Shown: in pieces, positions 45,631-57,450 of the stretch
Layout of the letters: every line of letters starts with the position of its first letter
Numbering within the stretch: the first letter of the stretch is position 1
Source of the DNA: Sycobia sp. Sy_11
Lineage: Eukaryota > Arthropoda > Insecta > Hymenoptera > Epichrysomallidae
Length of the DNA: 64,000 nt
Assembly: GCA_018907035.1 (NCBI GenBank)
Contig: JACCIC010000135.1
Coordinates: forward strand, 1,295,001 to 1,359,000
Reading direction: 5' to 3'
The notes under the pieces: generated by a model
Database searches by the model: none
What the model saw: only the letters and a program-made list of their open reading frames with translations
Told to the model about the DNA's origin: nothing
Program-made: the position numbers and the translations under genes

Positions 45631-46740
45631 AAAAAATTGAAAAAAATACGTTGAAATAAAATTAGTTAAAAAAAGGTAAAAAGAAAAGTACGAAATATCG
45701 ATAGACTATTTTTTAATAAATAATGTTTTAGGAAATAATTTTTCGAGAAATAATAAGCCTTTCATATTATCACACTCAACTGGCCTCAGTGACAATATCC
45801 AAGACATCTCATCTGAAGAATTAATTTGATTTTTTTGAGTCACTGCCACACATCCCAATTTCACTAAATCAATGAACTTATTTTCGCGCGTTGATTACTT
45901 TTGGTTTATAGAGTTGATTAAAAAGGTCTTAGTCTGATAATAATGTCGAAAATGCTTTAATAGTATTCGTTATAGGATTGTACCCTAATTTAAAATGTAA
46001 TAAAAAAACTCCTTTTGTTAAATTTTTCTACCCCAAAGTGGTTCGGTGATACTAGTAGATCCAAAAAGATCTCTGAACGTTGTTTCTAAATATCTTATCT
46101 TCTAAAATAGTTAACGGATCCAGCTGTGCATGAAAAATTTGGTTTTTAAAAAATCTATCAATCAAACAATTTTATATAAAACATAAGTTTTATTCTATTA
46201 ACTATTGCCGCTTTTTACTATTATTTTAACTAATAATAATATATTTGTAAATTTTTAATCAGCAAATTAAAAATTTCGTTGAAAATATTGACATACGCAA
46301 ATTTTTCATAAAAAAACAAAAACAAATGTTCACATGTCAGAAAAATATTTATATAAAATATTTTCAGAAAATATTTTGAAATAGCTTAATAAAAAATAAA
46401 TTATATAACGAAAATATGGCTGACAACAATGGACCTTTAAAACATGGCAAAGTTAATTTTTATGTATCCTCAATAAGCAGCTTATTATACGATAGTAGTC
46501 TATCGATATTTCGTATTTTTTAAAATTTTTGTTTAACTAATTTGATTGCAACCTATTTTTTTTAAATCAGTTTTATTAAAAAAAAATTTTTTTTCATTAA
46601 TTTTTTTTCTGGAATTTTTTTCTTATGTTTTTTAAACTGGTTTGATTTTCATAAAATTTTTGTTAATCTTACAAATGTTTTGTTACCACACTTTTTTCTG
46701 CAATTTCTTCTTCAATCGATTTTTTGTATTAGGTTTTATT
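45519..46740. repeat. Large inverted duplication, arms about 190-240 bp
   Basis: Left arm 45,519-45,710 and right arm 46,496-46,740 are imperfect reverse complements. At the inner edge a perfect 20-base match occurs (45,689-45,708 and 46,496-46,515, core ATATCGAT). At the outer edge GAAGAAGTAGAAAAG pairs with the reverse complement of CTGCAATTTCTTCTTC. About 785 bases of AT-rich spacer separate them, in which nothing else was recognised. The arm is part of the gag-like ORF region, so it is a duplicated, inverted piece of the retrotransposon. Confidence 0.75.
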
Positions 46741-46803
46741 TTTTTCTTTTAGAGAACAATTGCATCAAAAATAAGTATTATATTTTGATATGATCTATAC
46801 TTT

Positions 46804-47445
46804 TGCGACGGCCAAAAACATGGCCGCGCAAATTTCGTTCGAACAAAACAGAAAATTCACTACACGAATATACCACGCACACATAAAAGGAATAAAAGTT
46901 ATTATTTCAAACGATGACTACATACATCTATTTTCGTGGATGTACTGTATAAACATCTACGAAATTAGATGTATAACACCTTAATAATACATTAAATAGT
47001 TTATATTTAAGCTACATTAAAACTAATATATTAAATATCGCGAAATAAATACCGAAAACCGGGCAAAGATCGCGACGACTACTGGAGAAGGTAGTCGTCG
47101 CAACTGCCGAAACTCGAACAAGTAGAGAGAGAACTATCTAGTCTCTCTCTAAGAAATATCTAGTCTCTCCTCTACTACTAAGTTAAGTACAGAGTATACC
47201 GTAGAGGGGATACACTGCGCGCGGCAAGAGAGAGCGCGTTCAATGTATTAGACCGGAGGCCGCTATCTCCTCTAATACGCGCCGCACACACACTACTGTA
47301 CGCTCTCACCGAACAGCCTGAGCCGCAACGAATGTAGCGAACGCACGAATTCCAGTATATACAACGGGTGTCCGAAAACGAATGCACCCGCTGTATTTAA
47401 TTAAATTAATTAATTCAAATTACTTAATGTACGCACAATATAGAA

Positions 47446-47509
<64 letters not shown>

Positions 47510-48442
47510 ATAAACTTGTATACATGTATACTATTACTGTGCGCAGCACACCGGCTGCAAATAACAACAAAATGTAAAACAATAATTATTATAATTATTA
47601 TTGATTGTTATTATTATTATTATAATTATTATTATTATCAATATAATTATTATAATTCGGCGCCTCGTCCGAAATTAAACGAGCGGCGACGGAATTATCC
47701 GATTATTTTGTTATAAAAGGGCCTGCAAAAGGCAAAATCGACAGTTCGCCCGGTGAACCAACTGCCCCGAAGTTGTTTCACACGAACTCCTCCCGGAGCT
47801 AAAACTTATCCAGAGCTCGAAATTATCCTTACTTTAAAATCCTCCCCGAAATTATTAACTTGATCTCTGTTGCGAGGCGCTCCTCAAAAGACAGACGGTT
47901 CATAATTTTACCTCTCCTAAGTAAACATGATCCTGGTTGCGAAGCGCTCCTCAAAAGACAGGCAGTTTACTTATCCCGACTAGTAATCCTCCCCTTAGCT
48001 CTTGATCCTGGTTGCGAGGCGCTCCTCAAAAGACCAGCGGAGTTAAGTTTACCTTGTTCTATCCTATTTTTAAAATCAACCTGTCTCGTTTCGTTAGTTC
48101 CCCGCGTGGAAAATAACACCGGGTATCCGTGCGGTAAATAGCGCCGGATATTAGAGACAATGCGGAAAATAACGCGAAATTAGGTTAAGAAATATATATA
48201 TAGATCTAGTTTGTACTTTCGTATTAATTCTTTTGTGTTTATTTATTTGTTACAGAATCCTGTAGACACAGAAGTGATTTCGTTTCAATAAATTAATATT
48301 TTTACTGTTATAAAAAATATACTGTGTTCTGGTATAATTATTTTCCTGAAACCGCCGTCCGAAACCGAAAAACTTCCTCCCCTCTCAAACTATCCTGGGA
48401 AAATACCGCGTAGGCTATCCCGAGGGGGACAGGAACTTTACA
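46804..48442 (+). mobile_element. Solo LTR (copy 3), plus orientation
   Basis: Starts TGCGACGGCC at 46,804 and ends GGAACTTTACA at 48,442, flanked by the 4-bp duplication CTTT (46,800-46,803 and 48,443-48,446). TATAAAAGG at 47,712-47,720 with a GC-rich downstream segment gives the reading direction. Further features: GA-repeat and GC-rich segment (47,060-47,350), (TA)n(TG)n at about 47,452-47,509, AT triplets, and three units of the TGCGAGGCGCTCCTCAAAAG minisatellite (about 47,870, 47,938, 48,013). Nothing retroviral adjoins it. Best preserved member of the family with copies at 15.0 and 28.1 kb. Confidence 0.8.
47452..47509. repeat. (TA)n(TG)n microsatellite
   Basis: Compound microsatellite inside LTR copy 3. 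Copy 1 has only a short ATACATATA run at the same place, so it expanded after the copies separated. Confidence 0.9.
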
Positions 48443-48446
48443 CTTT

Positions 48447-51160
48447 TTTATTCAATTTATTCCAAAAACCTTTTTTTGTTATCAATTTTTATAATATTAA
48501 TAATAAAGCGATTCAAAATATATAGGTAATCTATCTATTTAGAATTTTTATCAGTTTTTTATGTAAATCTGACAGTTTTTTCGAAACAGCTCTGTATTCA
48601 ATTACATATATTATATTTCATAATATATATTTAAGATTCTAAATTATTTATTATATATTCTTTAAAATTTTATACTATAATTTTCAAAATAAAGTAAATT
48701 ATTGCAAATACTCTATAATAAACATAAGTAATTCAGATAATCTATTTTTAACAATTTCTTCAATAGATCATTTTATCATATGTGAGACTATGTCCACAAT
48801 CACTATAATATTATAAATAAACAATGGCTCAAACAATCTTTGTGTTAAATCGGAATTATGCGAATTGTTTAAAATATCAATAAGTAACAATAAAGAGTAG
48901 ATTAAAATAAATATAAATGAAAAGTATGCTGTTTGAATATAAAGAAAACTAGGAATAATATATGTGATTTGTGAATTATATTTAATATGTAGTATCGGCA
49001 ACATGGGTTGATCGACTACGTTAATATTAAAATCTATGTCATACTCCTATTTTTTGACAATATGTTTAAGCTCACGTCATATAGCGTCATATGTATATCT
49101 TGTAGTTATAATTTAGAAAACGTAAAACGTTTTAATTTCTATACTTTTATTTTATTTTATTTTATTTTAGCAATTATCTGCAAAAATTTAATTTTCTATT
49201 TTTGATTGATATTATTATTTATATTTTTAATATTCGAGACAATTAATGGAGTTTCTCGTTTTGTTTCTATGCGTTATTTACTACAATATTATATAAGCAT
49301 TAAATATTAAAAATACATTTTTAAGCTAATTATGGAATAATAATTTTAGTACAAAATCATAAGACTCAATTTGAAACTTCCACAATAGAAGAAAGAAAAG
49401 TCTTGATTTTTTGCAGAATGAAGCTGGCATTGGAGTTTGAAGCTTGGATTGCTTTCTGATGCCAGAAATAATAAGGGAAGATCGCAGATGCCCATGTTAG
49501 ATATTGTAATAAAGTTTTGACACTTAGCGCTACGGCGGTGAACGTCGGTACTTCGTTCGTGCGATATTCCAGATGTTGGTTTTCGAACTCGTGCGATCGA
49601 ACGGGCAACGGCGTTCAGAAGGGGGGGGGGCGCCAAAACAATAAATGCAATAAAAGGGATTAACTGATGTTGAAATTCTTGAAGTGTATATAGATAAATC
49701 CATTTCATAAAAGAGATATTAATTGAATCAAACAAATATTTATTTAAATTTATGTTTAAAACAAAAACATGCATATTTAAAACGAATGAATTCGGCCGAT
49801 TGACACAGGCACCGCTGTAATATACATGTGCTTTGTTTACAAACACATCGTAGACCTCCGTCGCTGATTAGCACCGATATTTGGAAGCATAAATAGGGCG
49901 ACGTTAAATAACATAAAAAAAAAATAAAAAAAAAAAGAATGAATATTTCGTAATTTAGAGTAAAGCATATATTTAAAACAAACGATAAAGTTTATTGGAA
50001 CGTATATTTATTACATTGCACTAAATAAATTATTCAAAAGTAAGAAATATTTCTTGAATTTAACTAAACGGAACTAAATATACTTAAAAAATTAAGTTAA
50101 ATAAATAAATATTTAAAAAACTATATATATACTCAAATTTAATAAATATATTCAATTTTTGGGAAAGCTATTCAATATGAACAATTAAATAGCTTTATCA
50201 AAAGGTGAAATATATTTATTTGATTATACTCAACGAGTTGTTAAAACTAATAAACATTTCTTCGATTTTATTAAACGAAGCACAAAGATTTAAATATTAA
50301 ATTTAAATGAATAAATCTTTTAATAAAACTATTTATATGTTATAAGTAAATAATTTTTTCAAAAACAGAAATTTTTTTTTGATTTATATATACATTTTGT
50401 AGTTTTTACTATTTATTTATTACATTTAATATTTAAATCTTTGTGCTTCGTTTAATAAAATCAAATAAATATTTATTAGATAAACTTGAACCAAATAAGT
50501 AGTTACTAAAATAAAACTTATATTTTCTCAACAGCAGAACACAAATATTGAGAATTAAATGAATATTTTCTTATTTGAGAAAATATTTTCTTTAGCCTAT
50601 AATTTCAAATTTAAAATTAGGAAAATAAATTCTTCGATTAATTAAATCTCTCTAGATTTTTGTCAAGATTTTCTAGAAAATGTGTGGCTGAAATTGGAAA
50701 TTAAATAAATATTTTCTTATCTAAAGAAAATATTTTTTTGTATCAATAACTGATGATTTTGAATAAAAAAATTTAGTTATTTGTTCCAAGCTGACAAAAT
50801 TAAAATAATATATACTTAGATTAAGAATTTCAATATTTCACTCAAGAAATTTAATTTAAAATGAAGAATTCGATTCCTATCTTTAAAAGAATAATTAATT
50901 GAAATACATTATTATTTTCTACACACATAAAAATTCAAGTATGTTTAATTTTTAAATGTAGTGCATAGTTTCTTGATTCAAAACATTATTTTATTGACTT
51001 TAAAAATCAAAAGTTTAAACTAAGCGAATAATTTCTTGAATTCTTTTACAATTTATACGTTAATTGACTTTTATTACATTTCTTTCATTACATTTAATTT
51101 TAAATTAACATTATATTATTTGATTAAAGTCTCATGATTCATTTATTTCGTTTAAAAAAA
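48447..51160. other. AT-rich spacer, nothing recognised
   Basis: About 2.7 kb. A G-run of ten at 49,621-49,630 and a more balanced segment 49,370-49,620 stand out. The minus-strand open frame over it (49,346-49,846) shows no known domain. The rest is homopolymer-rich. Confidence 0.45.
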
Positions 51161-51162
51161 AC

Positions 51163-51245
51163 TTCGACGTAACCAGGATTCTCTCCGCAGACCTTCGGAT
51201 TCGCTAGCTAATGCCTTATTAATTCCGCTATCACAGTACGCTGTG
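51163..51245 (-). ncRNA. tRNA-like pseudogene or SINE head
   Basis: On the minus strand GATAGCGGAATTAATAAGG resembles a D-arm/A box, then GCTAGCGAATCCGAAGG an anticodon arm, then TGCGGAGAGAATCCTGG a T-arm whose GGTTCGAATCC is altered to GGAGAGAATCC. A TTTTTTTT run follows at about 51,158-51,165, like a Pol III terminator. The intact mariner's left end begins nine bases beyond it. Confidence 0.5.
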
Positions 51246-51253
51246 GACAATTA

Positions 51254-52539
51254 TTAGGAGTGTGAATAAGTCTTTCCCGTTTTTTGTAAGAGATGGCGCC
51301 ACCAATACTGTGCGAGTATTCAATGGTTACATATGTCATAATCAAAGCTTATTCATATGTCAACAATTCCATACTAACACATTAGTTAAAATTTTTTCGC
51401 ATCATAAATTTTTGATATCGTGAAAATGTCGAAATTTGAGCCGAGTCGACGTCATTTGCGGGAAGTTTCACTTTATTGGTTCAATTTGAAGAAATCTGCT
51501 GCCGAGACGCATCGATTGCTTCAGGAGGCTTATGGAGAAGGTTGTGTCGATGATTCAAGTGTTCGCGGATGGTTTCGACGCTTCAAAAGCGGTGATTTCG
51601 ACGTGGAAGACAAGGAGCGTTCTGGGCGGCCGCAAATCTTTGAAGATCGAGAATTGGCGACTTTGCTTGATGAAGATTCTTGTCAAACGCAAGAAAAACT
51701 TGCTGAAGCATTGGGAGTTGACCGAACAACCATTTCCAAGCGTTTGAAAGCCATGGGAATGATCCAAAAGCAAGGAAATTGGGTGCCGTACGAACTGAAG
51801 CTGAGAGACGTCGAACGGCGTTTTTTCACTTGCGAACAGCTGCTTCAGCGACATAAAAGAAAGGGTTTTCTGCATCGTATCGTGACTGGCGATGAAAAGT
51901 GGATACGTTACGATAATCCGAAGCGAAGAAAATCATGGGGACTACCCGGCCATGCATCATCATCGACGGCCAAGCCAAATATTCATGGCGCCAAGCTCAT
52001 GCTCTGTATATGGTGGGACCAGCTAGGTGTGGTTTACTATGAGCTTCTGAAACCGAATGAAAGGATCACAGGCGAGGTCTATCGACGACAATTGATGCGT
52101 TTGAGCCGCGCACTGCGAGAAAAACGGCCACAATACTCCGACAGGCACGACAAAGTTATTTTGCAACATGACAATGCTCGCCCACATGTTGCACCGCCGG
52201 TGAAAACATACTTAGAAACGCTCAAATGGGAACTCCTACCCCACCCGCCGTATAGTCCAGACATTGCTCCGTCTGATTACCATCTCTTCAGATCGATGAC
52301 GCATGGCCTGGCTGACCAGCACTTCCATTCCTACGAGGAAGCCAAAAAATGGGTGGATGACTGGATAGAGGCCAAACCGGTCGAATTTTTTCGCAACGGG
52401 ATTCGTATGTTGCCAGAAAGATGGAAAAAAGTTGTAGCTAGCGATGGCCAATACTTTCAATAATTCATTTGTAACCATTTTTTCACAATAAAGGCTCAAA
52501 ATTTGAAAAAAAGCGGGAAAGACTTATTCACATACCTGA
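51254..52539 (+). mobile_element. Complete mauritiana-type mariner (M11)
   Basis: 1,286 bp with inverted ends TTAGGAGTGTGAATAAGTCT and (reverse complement of right) TCAGGTATGTGAATAAGTCT that match through TTTCCCG with three or four differences. Both are flanked by TA (51,252-51,253 and 52,540-52,541), the mariner target duplication. Length, ends and an uninterrupted gene make it a candidate autonomous element. It lies in plain AT-rich DNA. Confidence 0.95.
51426..52463 (+). CDS. Mariner transposase, full length
   Basis: Cut-and-paste transposase that binds the inverted ends and inserts at TA in nuclear DNA. Start chosen at ATG 51,426, giving 345 residues, the usual mauritiana-subfamily length; the open frame begins two codons earlier with GTG. 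Numbering from that ATG: N-terminal helix-turn-helix pair (about 1-110, with F-N-L-K-K-S-A-A-E-T and W-F-R-R-F-K-S-G-D-F), linker W-V-P-Y-E-L (119-124; W-V-P-H-E-L is usual), catalytic D156 (V-T-G-D-E-K-W), D249 (H-D-N-A-R-P-H) and D284 (A-P-S-D-Y-H-L-F), with exactly 34 residues between the last two (DD34D). No stop or frameshift. The C-terminal W-K-K-V-V-A-S-D-G-Q-Y-F is typical. Poly(A) signal AATAAA follows at about 52,487. Activity is unproven: single substitutions could disable it. Confidence 0.95.
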   Translation: MSKFEPSRRHLREVSLYWFNLKKSAAETHRLLQEAYGEGCVDDSSVRGWFRRFKSGDFDVEDKERSGRPQIFEDRELATLLDEDSCQTQEKLAEALGVDRTTISKRLKAMGMIQKQGNWVPYELKLRDVERRFFTCEQLLQRHKRKGFLHRIVTGDEKWIRYDNPKRRKSWGLPGHASSSTAKPNIHGAKLMLCIWWDQLGVVYYELLKPNERITGEVYRRQLMRLSRALREKRPQYSDRHDKVILQHDNARPHVAPPVKTYLETLKWELLPHPPYSPDIAPSDYHLFRSMTHGLADQHFHSYEEAKKWVDDWIEAKPVEFFRNGIRMLPERWKKVVASDGQYFQ

Positions 52540-52541
52540 TA

Positions 52542-55500
52542 TAAAAATCTTATATATTAATTTTAGATCTCTTATAGTACATGATTAAATTAATTTATGG
52601 ATTCCAGTGAATAGTATATGCATTTATATATAATATATACTTATATTATAATAATTTATATATCGTTTTGGTTTTAAAACGTGTTTTTGCACATCCAGAT
52701 AATAATAATTTCCTTAAATTGAATCATAATACGTATACGAAATCGAAAAATAATTAATTATTATATTATATCGTAGAAAAAATGATTCTCATATCAAGTC
52801 AATATTTCTGTGTAACTAAAAAAATTAAGTTAAAAAATTTTTTTAAAATATAACATGTATATTTAGAAATTAATTACGCTTTACGTATACATATACTATA
52901 TACATGAATAGAAGATATTAAAAGAAATTATAGAAGAAATTCCTTATTGAAGAATTTATTCGTTTCAGTTCAAAATTACAGGAGAACCAATCTTTGTACT
53001 ATAGTGTATAACTCAAGATTATTATATTGTTAAATTTTGAAACCAATGTCTTGATATCAGGAATTGAGTTCTTGAGAGAAGTTAATTAATAAGCAATCAA
53101 TTTCATGCAGTCAAAAAATATTAGATATAATTAGTAAATATTGATGAAATGATAATTAATAAAATTTCCTGCGTCCGAATATTAAATAAATATATTCTTA
53201 AATTTAGAATTACATGATATTTTATATTTATATTAGATCTTTTATATTAGATTTAATATTTTCCGTTAAAAACTAAAGAGTAGTAAATTTTGTTACAGTT
53301 ATAAAAGCAAGGTTATTATTTTCTTAATTTAGGAAACCAATATCTCAATGTAAGAAATTAAGATCTTCAAAGTAGTTATTTATCCAATTAATCGTTGAAC
53401 TAAAAAAAATTAGATAAATATTAGTAAATATTGATTAAAATATAGTCAATAAATTTTGATGTGACTGTATATTAAATAAATATTTTAAGATTGTGAAATA
53501 AGTTGCTTCAAATAAGAAAACTAGCATCTAAAAAAATCATTCATCAAGAACTTGTTTGCTTAAATTAAAATGATATAAGATTGATATTTTACTATATGAG
53601 CTAAAAAAATAGGAAATTTGTTATTTTGGGTGATAAATAATCTCTAGATTTAAGAAAAACATTTTTGCATGAAATTCAGCAATAAGTAAAAATATGAGGT
53701 ACTCTAGGTAAGTAATTTCTTACTCTTTAGCTAATTTCGAGAAATCCATAACTCATTCAGTTTAGTTGAACGGATGTTGTAAAATATCTAGCTTATGTCG
53801 TTTTAATTCAAGCGAATAAGTTCTTTATGAAGGAATTTTTAGATTCTGGTTTTCCTATTTTAAGCAACTTATTTCGTAATCTAAGAAAATATTTGTTTTA
53901 ATTTTAATTTAAGAAATAATTCTTTATTCGATACGCGGCACATAAATATGAACTTGATATTAGCAAATAAATAAAATTTCAAGAAATATTTGTTAGATTA
54001 GAATAAATACACTTTTACGATATTGACTCATTTGTATTTAGACTTTTTTTCAGTGTTTAATACAGTTTAAATAATATTCTTCAGAAAATTGAACGATATG
54101 ATAATATAAGTAGAAGTAAATCTATAATAAAAAAATGTAATGCATGTTGCATAAAGAATTCATTTATGTAAACTAGAATTATATATGTATTTGTAACGTA
54201 AGAAATATTTTTTTGCTTTTTAAATAAACATAACCGTTTATTTCAAATACACGATTGTTTCAAAATTGCAAAATATTCATTCGTTTTAAATATGTATGTT
54301 TGTGTTTCAAATTAAATAGAATTTGAAACACAAACGCAAAAAATTAAATATTTGTTGAATTGAAAGCAATACACTTTTACCTTTACGAAATTGACTCATT
54401 TGCATTTAAACTTTTTTCAGTGTTTAGTACAGAGAAAAAATCATGTTTATAGAAAATTCTAGTCTTATTATTCAGTTTTTCACAGAAAATAAAGCAAATT
54501 ATAAGATTATGATTGTCACTTACATGAATCTGCTTACATAGAAATACATAACCACGAATTAAATACAATTTTTTAAAACAATTTTTTTAAGAAATTTATT
54601 TTGCAAAATTTCAACTTCGTATTCTATTACACTAATAAAAACTTCGAATGTTGATAATTATAATTTCCGGTAAATTTTAAATGATTTTTTGTAAATAGTT
54701 TGTACATGAGCCAACTATTGTTTTAATTAACATGGTCCTAATAAATAATCTTTAATCGTGTATTAATTTTTATAAATATGGTAAAACCTTGAAACTATAT
54801 AATTAAATTTTGGTTTTCTTCGAATTACAATTACTGTTAAAAAAAAAAACTTTCAAAAAATTGCCCTTAAAAAGTAAATTTTCTAAAACAATGATATCAC
54901 ATTATAATAATTATAAATTATTTTTAAAAAATATTAAAATAATTTTCTACTAAACTTTTCTCAGGTTAAATAGCATTCAAATTCAAAATATTATTCAAAT
55001 AATGTCAATGCGACCCGTTTTAATAATAGATTTATTTTAGTTGTATTTTTTCAATTCGGTGACGATTTTGTAACGTAATCGACTTATCAAATAGTTAATT
55101 AATGTATGCATATAAAATAGTCTGTATAAAAAAATATATTACCTATAGATAATTTGACCTATGATATTACTGCAAAAAAGTCAAGAATCCTATCTCAGGG
55201 CCCTCTGAAACATTGTCAGTGGTGTGGCTGTTTTCAGTTAGTCTCGAGATAGTCCCTCCGTGCTATTTATCTCAATATTTATGATTATTACGGAGCTCAT
55301 TATGAATATCGTAATAGCTTTAGACGGAAAATGAATATTTATTCCTAAATCCACGAAAATTCTACACGAGTCATAGTTTGTTGAATTTCTCTTAGATAAT
55401 AAAAAAGTTGCAATATATTTAAAATCAAAGTCCTAGAGCTCATTAAAATATATATTGTTTGTTCTATACTGTTTCTAGTGTAAACAATATTTCTGGACAA

Positions 55501-56276
55501 AAGTTAAAAAATTCCGTCTCGTGGTCCGCTAAACGGTTCCTCGCATATACTCAGCACAGGTACCTTCGTATACATTTATTTCGAGCAATACTGTTCGACG
55601 AATCTCTTATGGTTGTTTTTCGGAAGTTTATCCATGATCGCCGTTATGGTACTCACATAGCAATTTTTATCGTAGCAAGCTTGCTGCGAGCACGCATTTA
55701 GATTTCCGCATGATTGCAGCAGTCTTAGAGCAAGGCTGCATTGTCAAGAAATCTCCGCGTTATTTACATCGCAGCGATCTTACAGCAAGCATGAACTGTT
55801 AAAAAAATTGTAAAAACTGAATCGTGAAACAATCAAAATCTATTATACTATTAGAAGTTTTAATATATATAATACATAAGAAAAATATTTAAATATATTT
55901 ATTCTTTATTGCAATATAATATATAGTGTACGTTTACATAGTTGAAGATTACGAAAATAACGGTCTAAGTTAAGACACTACAGTTCTATTTCATATTTTG
56001 TTTATACGAAATTTAAAAAATTATGTTTAAAAAATATTTCTTTCAAACAAATAAATATTTTTCAAACGAAGAGTCGAATTACTTAAAACAAATTTTTAGT
56101 TTTCATACATCAAAAAAAATTTACTGCATTTAAATAAACATTTCAGTAATTCAAATATATAAACGAGTTATTTTGAATAAATAGTTTACTAGTGGTATAA
56201 CATAGATCGCCTTCAAATGTTAAACACGTATTCTATACGGTCAGCATTAGATGATAGGATATTTTTTATTGCAAAT
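52542..56276. other. Long AT-rich spacer, nothing coding
   Basis: About 3.7 kb dominated by A/T runs. A diverged direct repeat of about 75 bases occurs at 54,008-54,078 and 54,366-54,436 (ACACTTTTAC, TTGACTCATTTG, TTTTTTCAGTGTTTA). The open frame at 55,459-55,701 has no recognisable domain. Confidence 0.5.
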
Positions 56277-56638
56277 TTAACAAAAAAAAAAAAAAAAAAA
56301 GAAAATGATGGCAACATAGCTAGTCGCATCTATACCAGTAGACTGCCTGCTAGGCCTCGTACAACATGCGTCCAGATGGACAGGTAACAAACAGTGAGAG
56401 CAGGCGAGAGAAAGAGATGAAACAGTATAAAGGAATCTCGTGGGTGCATGGTATGGCAACACTCATCAACATCGAGTAATCCACGTTAATTACCTTGGAT
56501 TTTTCTTTTCTCCCCTCCCCCTCTCTCTCTTTCTCTCTTCCTCTTTCTCTGTCTCCTGCATACAAGGTAGTTATGTGTTAAATATGATTGTACTGGTAAA
56601 ACGGAATTGTGCGAAACACCTGTTATCAAAATTCACTG
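56277..56638. other. Spacer with poly-A and pyrimidine tracts
   Basis: An A-run at about 56,281-56,300, a moderately GC-rich stretch, and a CT-rich tract at 56,500-56,553. No gene was recognised; it lies just beyond the 3' end of the virus-like genes. Confidence 0.4.
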
Positions 56639-57049
56639 TTAAAATCCAAAAAGTTTACCAAATGATTCTTTAGGTTTCAAGTTGCTTTGATGACTAGATA
56701 CTATATTATCTCTAAGCGAGCTGTTATTATCTTTAAGATTTAATATTATACCTTTAGAATCTAGTATCTCCGTCAGGAAATTTTCAATATCATCAATTTC
56801 ATAACTGCAGGTCGGTCGTGTAATTATTTCTTTATCGACATAAATTTTGTTGTTACTTTCATCGATATTGGGAATCGAGTTAAATGTTGAGAGCTCAACT
56901 AAACCTAGACCATAATTTTTATTAGACGAAAGTTCAATAAGAGGAAAATATTGAGCATCAAAAATAGACGATGTATGAGATGACATCATGGTTGAGTTAA
57001 GAATGACATGTATTATAAAATGTCTGAGATTATATAGAACCTCTTGCAA
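56639..57049 (-). pseudogene. Virion-like protein of a Polinton/adintovirus-type element, N-terminal part
   Basis: A 136-codon minus-strand frame reads Y-G-L-G-L-V-E-L-S-T-F-N-S-I-P-N-I, then S-Y-E-I-D-D-I-E-N-F-L, L-K-D-N-N-S-S-L, and ends in K-E-S-F-G-K-L-F-G-F before a stop. This pattern (aromatic-rich start, N-S-I-P-N-I, S-Y-E-I-x-D-I-E, a D-S-I-G-x-L-L-G-F-type end) is a conserved protein repeatedly found beside adenain-like proteases in arthropod virus-like DNA elements; I take it as a capsid (possibly penton-type) component. The normal C-terminal half is absent. It is downstream of, and co-oriented with, the protease and PLA2-like genes. The family link is from recalled pattern; the exact capsid role is inference. 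Confidence 0.55.
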
Positions 57050-57059
57050 GATTGGTACA

Positions 57060-57449
57060 TAAAAACTGTAGGTAAAAAATAACCGCGAATATATGTATTA
57101 AAATCGTGATATCTTTCATAATTATACAGAATTTCAGCATTCCCAAAGTATAATATAAGGTCTAAGGGTGGCTTTAAATCATCTATTAAATCAAAACTAT
57201 TGAAATATAGTACTATGTTGCCTTGTTTGCGATATTGAACCCAATAAGTTCCGGACCGCTTGCATCATCAAGATTCACAATATCTGATTCATTCTAATGC
57301 GGACCATTCATTAGCAGTGCATTACACATAAATACGTCTCAAAAAGCAGAAATTTTTAAAATACGAGCGTATTTTATTAAATCAATGTCAGATAATGGTT
57401 GATCTGGAAATTCTACAGAGAAGCTTTTTTTCAATACTTTGCCTGTATT
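57060..57449 (-). pseudogene. Adenain-like cysteine protease, inactivated
   Basis: Minus-strand conceptual frames give L-S-D-I-D-L-I-K-Y-A-R-I-L-K-I, V-F-M-C-N-A-L, D-I-V-N-L-D-D, then after a frameshift G-T-Y-W-V-Q-Y, Y-F-N-S-F-D-L and Y-N-Y-E-R-Y-H-D-F-N-T. This is the layout of the adenovirus-type maturation protease carried by Polintons and adintoviruses, which cleaves capsid precursors. Two stops interrupt it. The catalytic histidine position (usually G-T-H-W-V) is tyrosine, and the segment that should carry the catalytic N-C-G-H reads Y-I-R-G-Y. The enzyme is therefore dead on several counts. It sits directly between the PLA2-like gene and the virion-like gene. Confidence 0.65.
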
Positions 57450-57450
57450 A

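Noticed and set aside
47860..48141. 93-codon ORF with the repeated peptide D-P-G-C-E-A-L-L-K-R
   Set aside because: It is a translation of the LTR minisatellite inside solo LTR copy 3; the repetition is in the DNA and there is no other protein-like feature.
49346..49846. 166-codon minus-strand ORF
   Set aside because: No recognisable motif, start in AT-rich hydrophobic sequence, a poly-G run inside; probably chance.
56277..56565. Possible small secreted proteins (hydrophobic ORFs on both strands)
   Set aside because: They derive from the poly-A and CT-rich tracts; no conserved feature.
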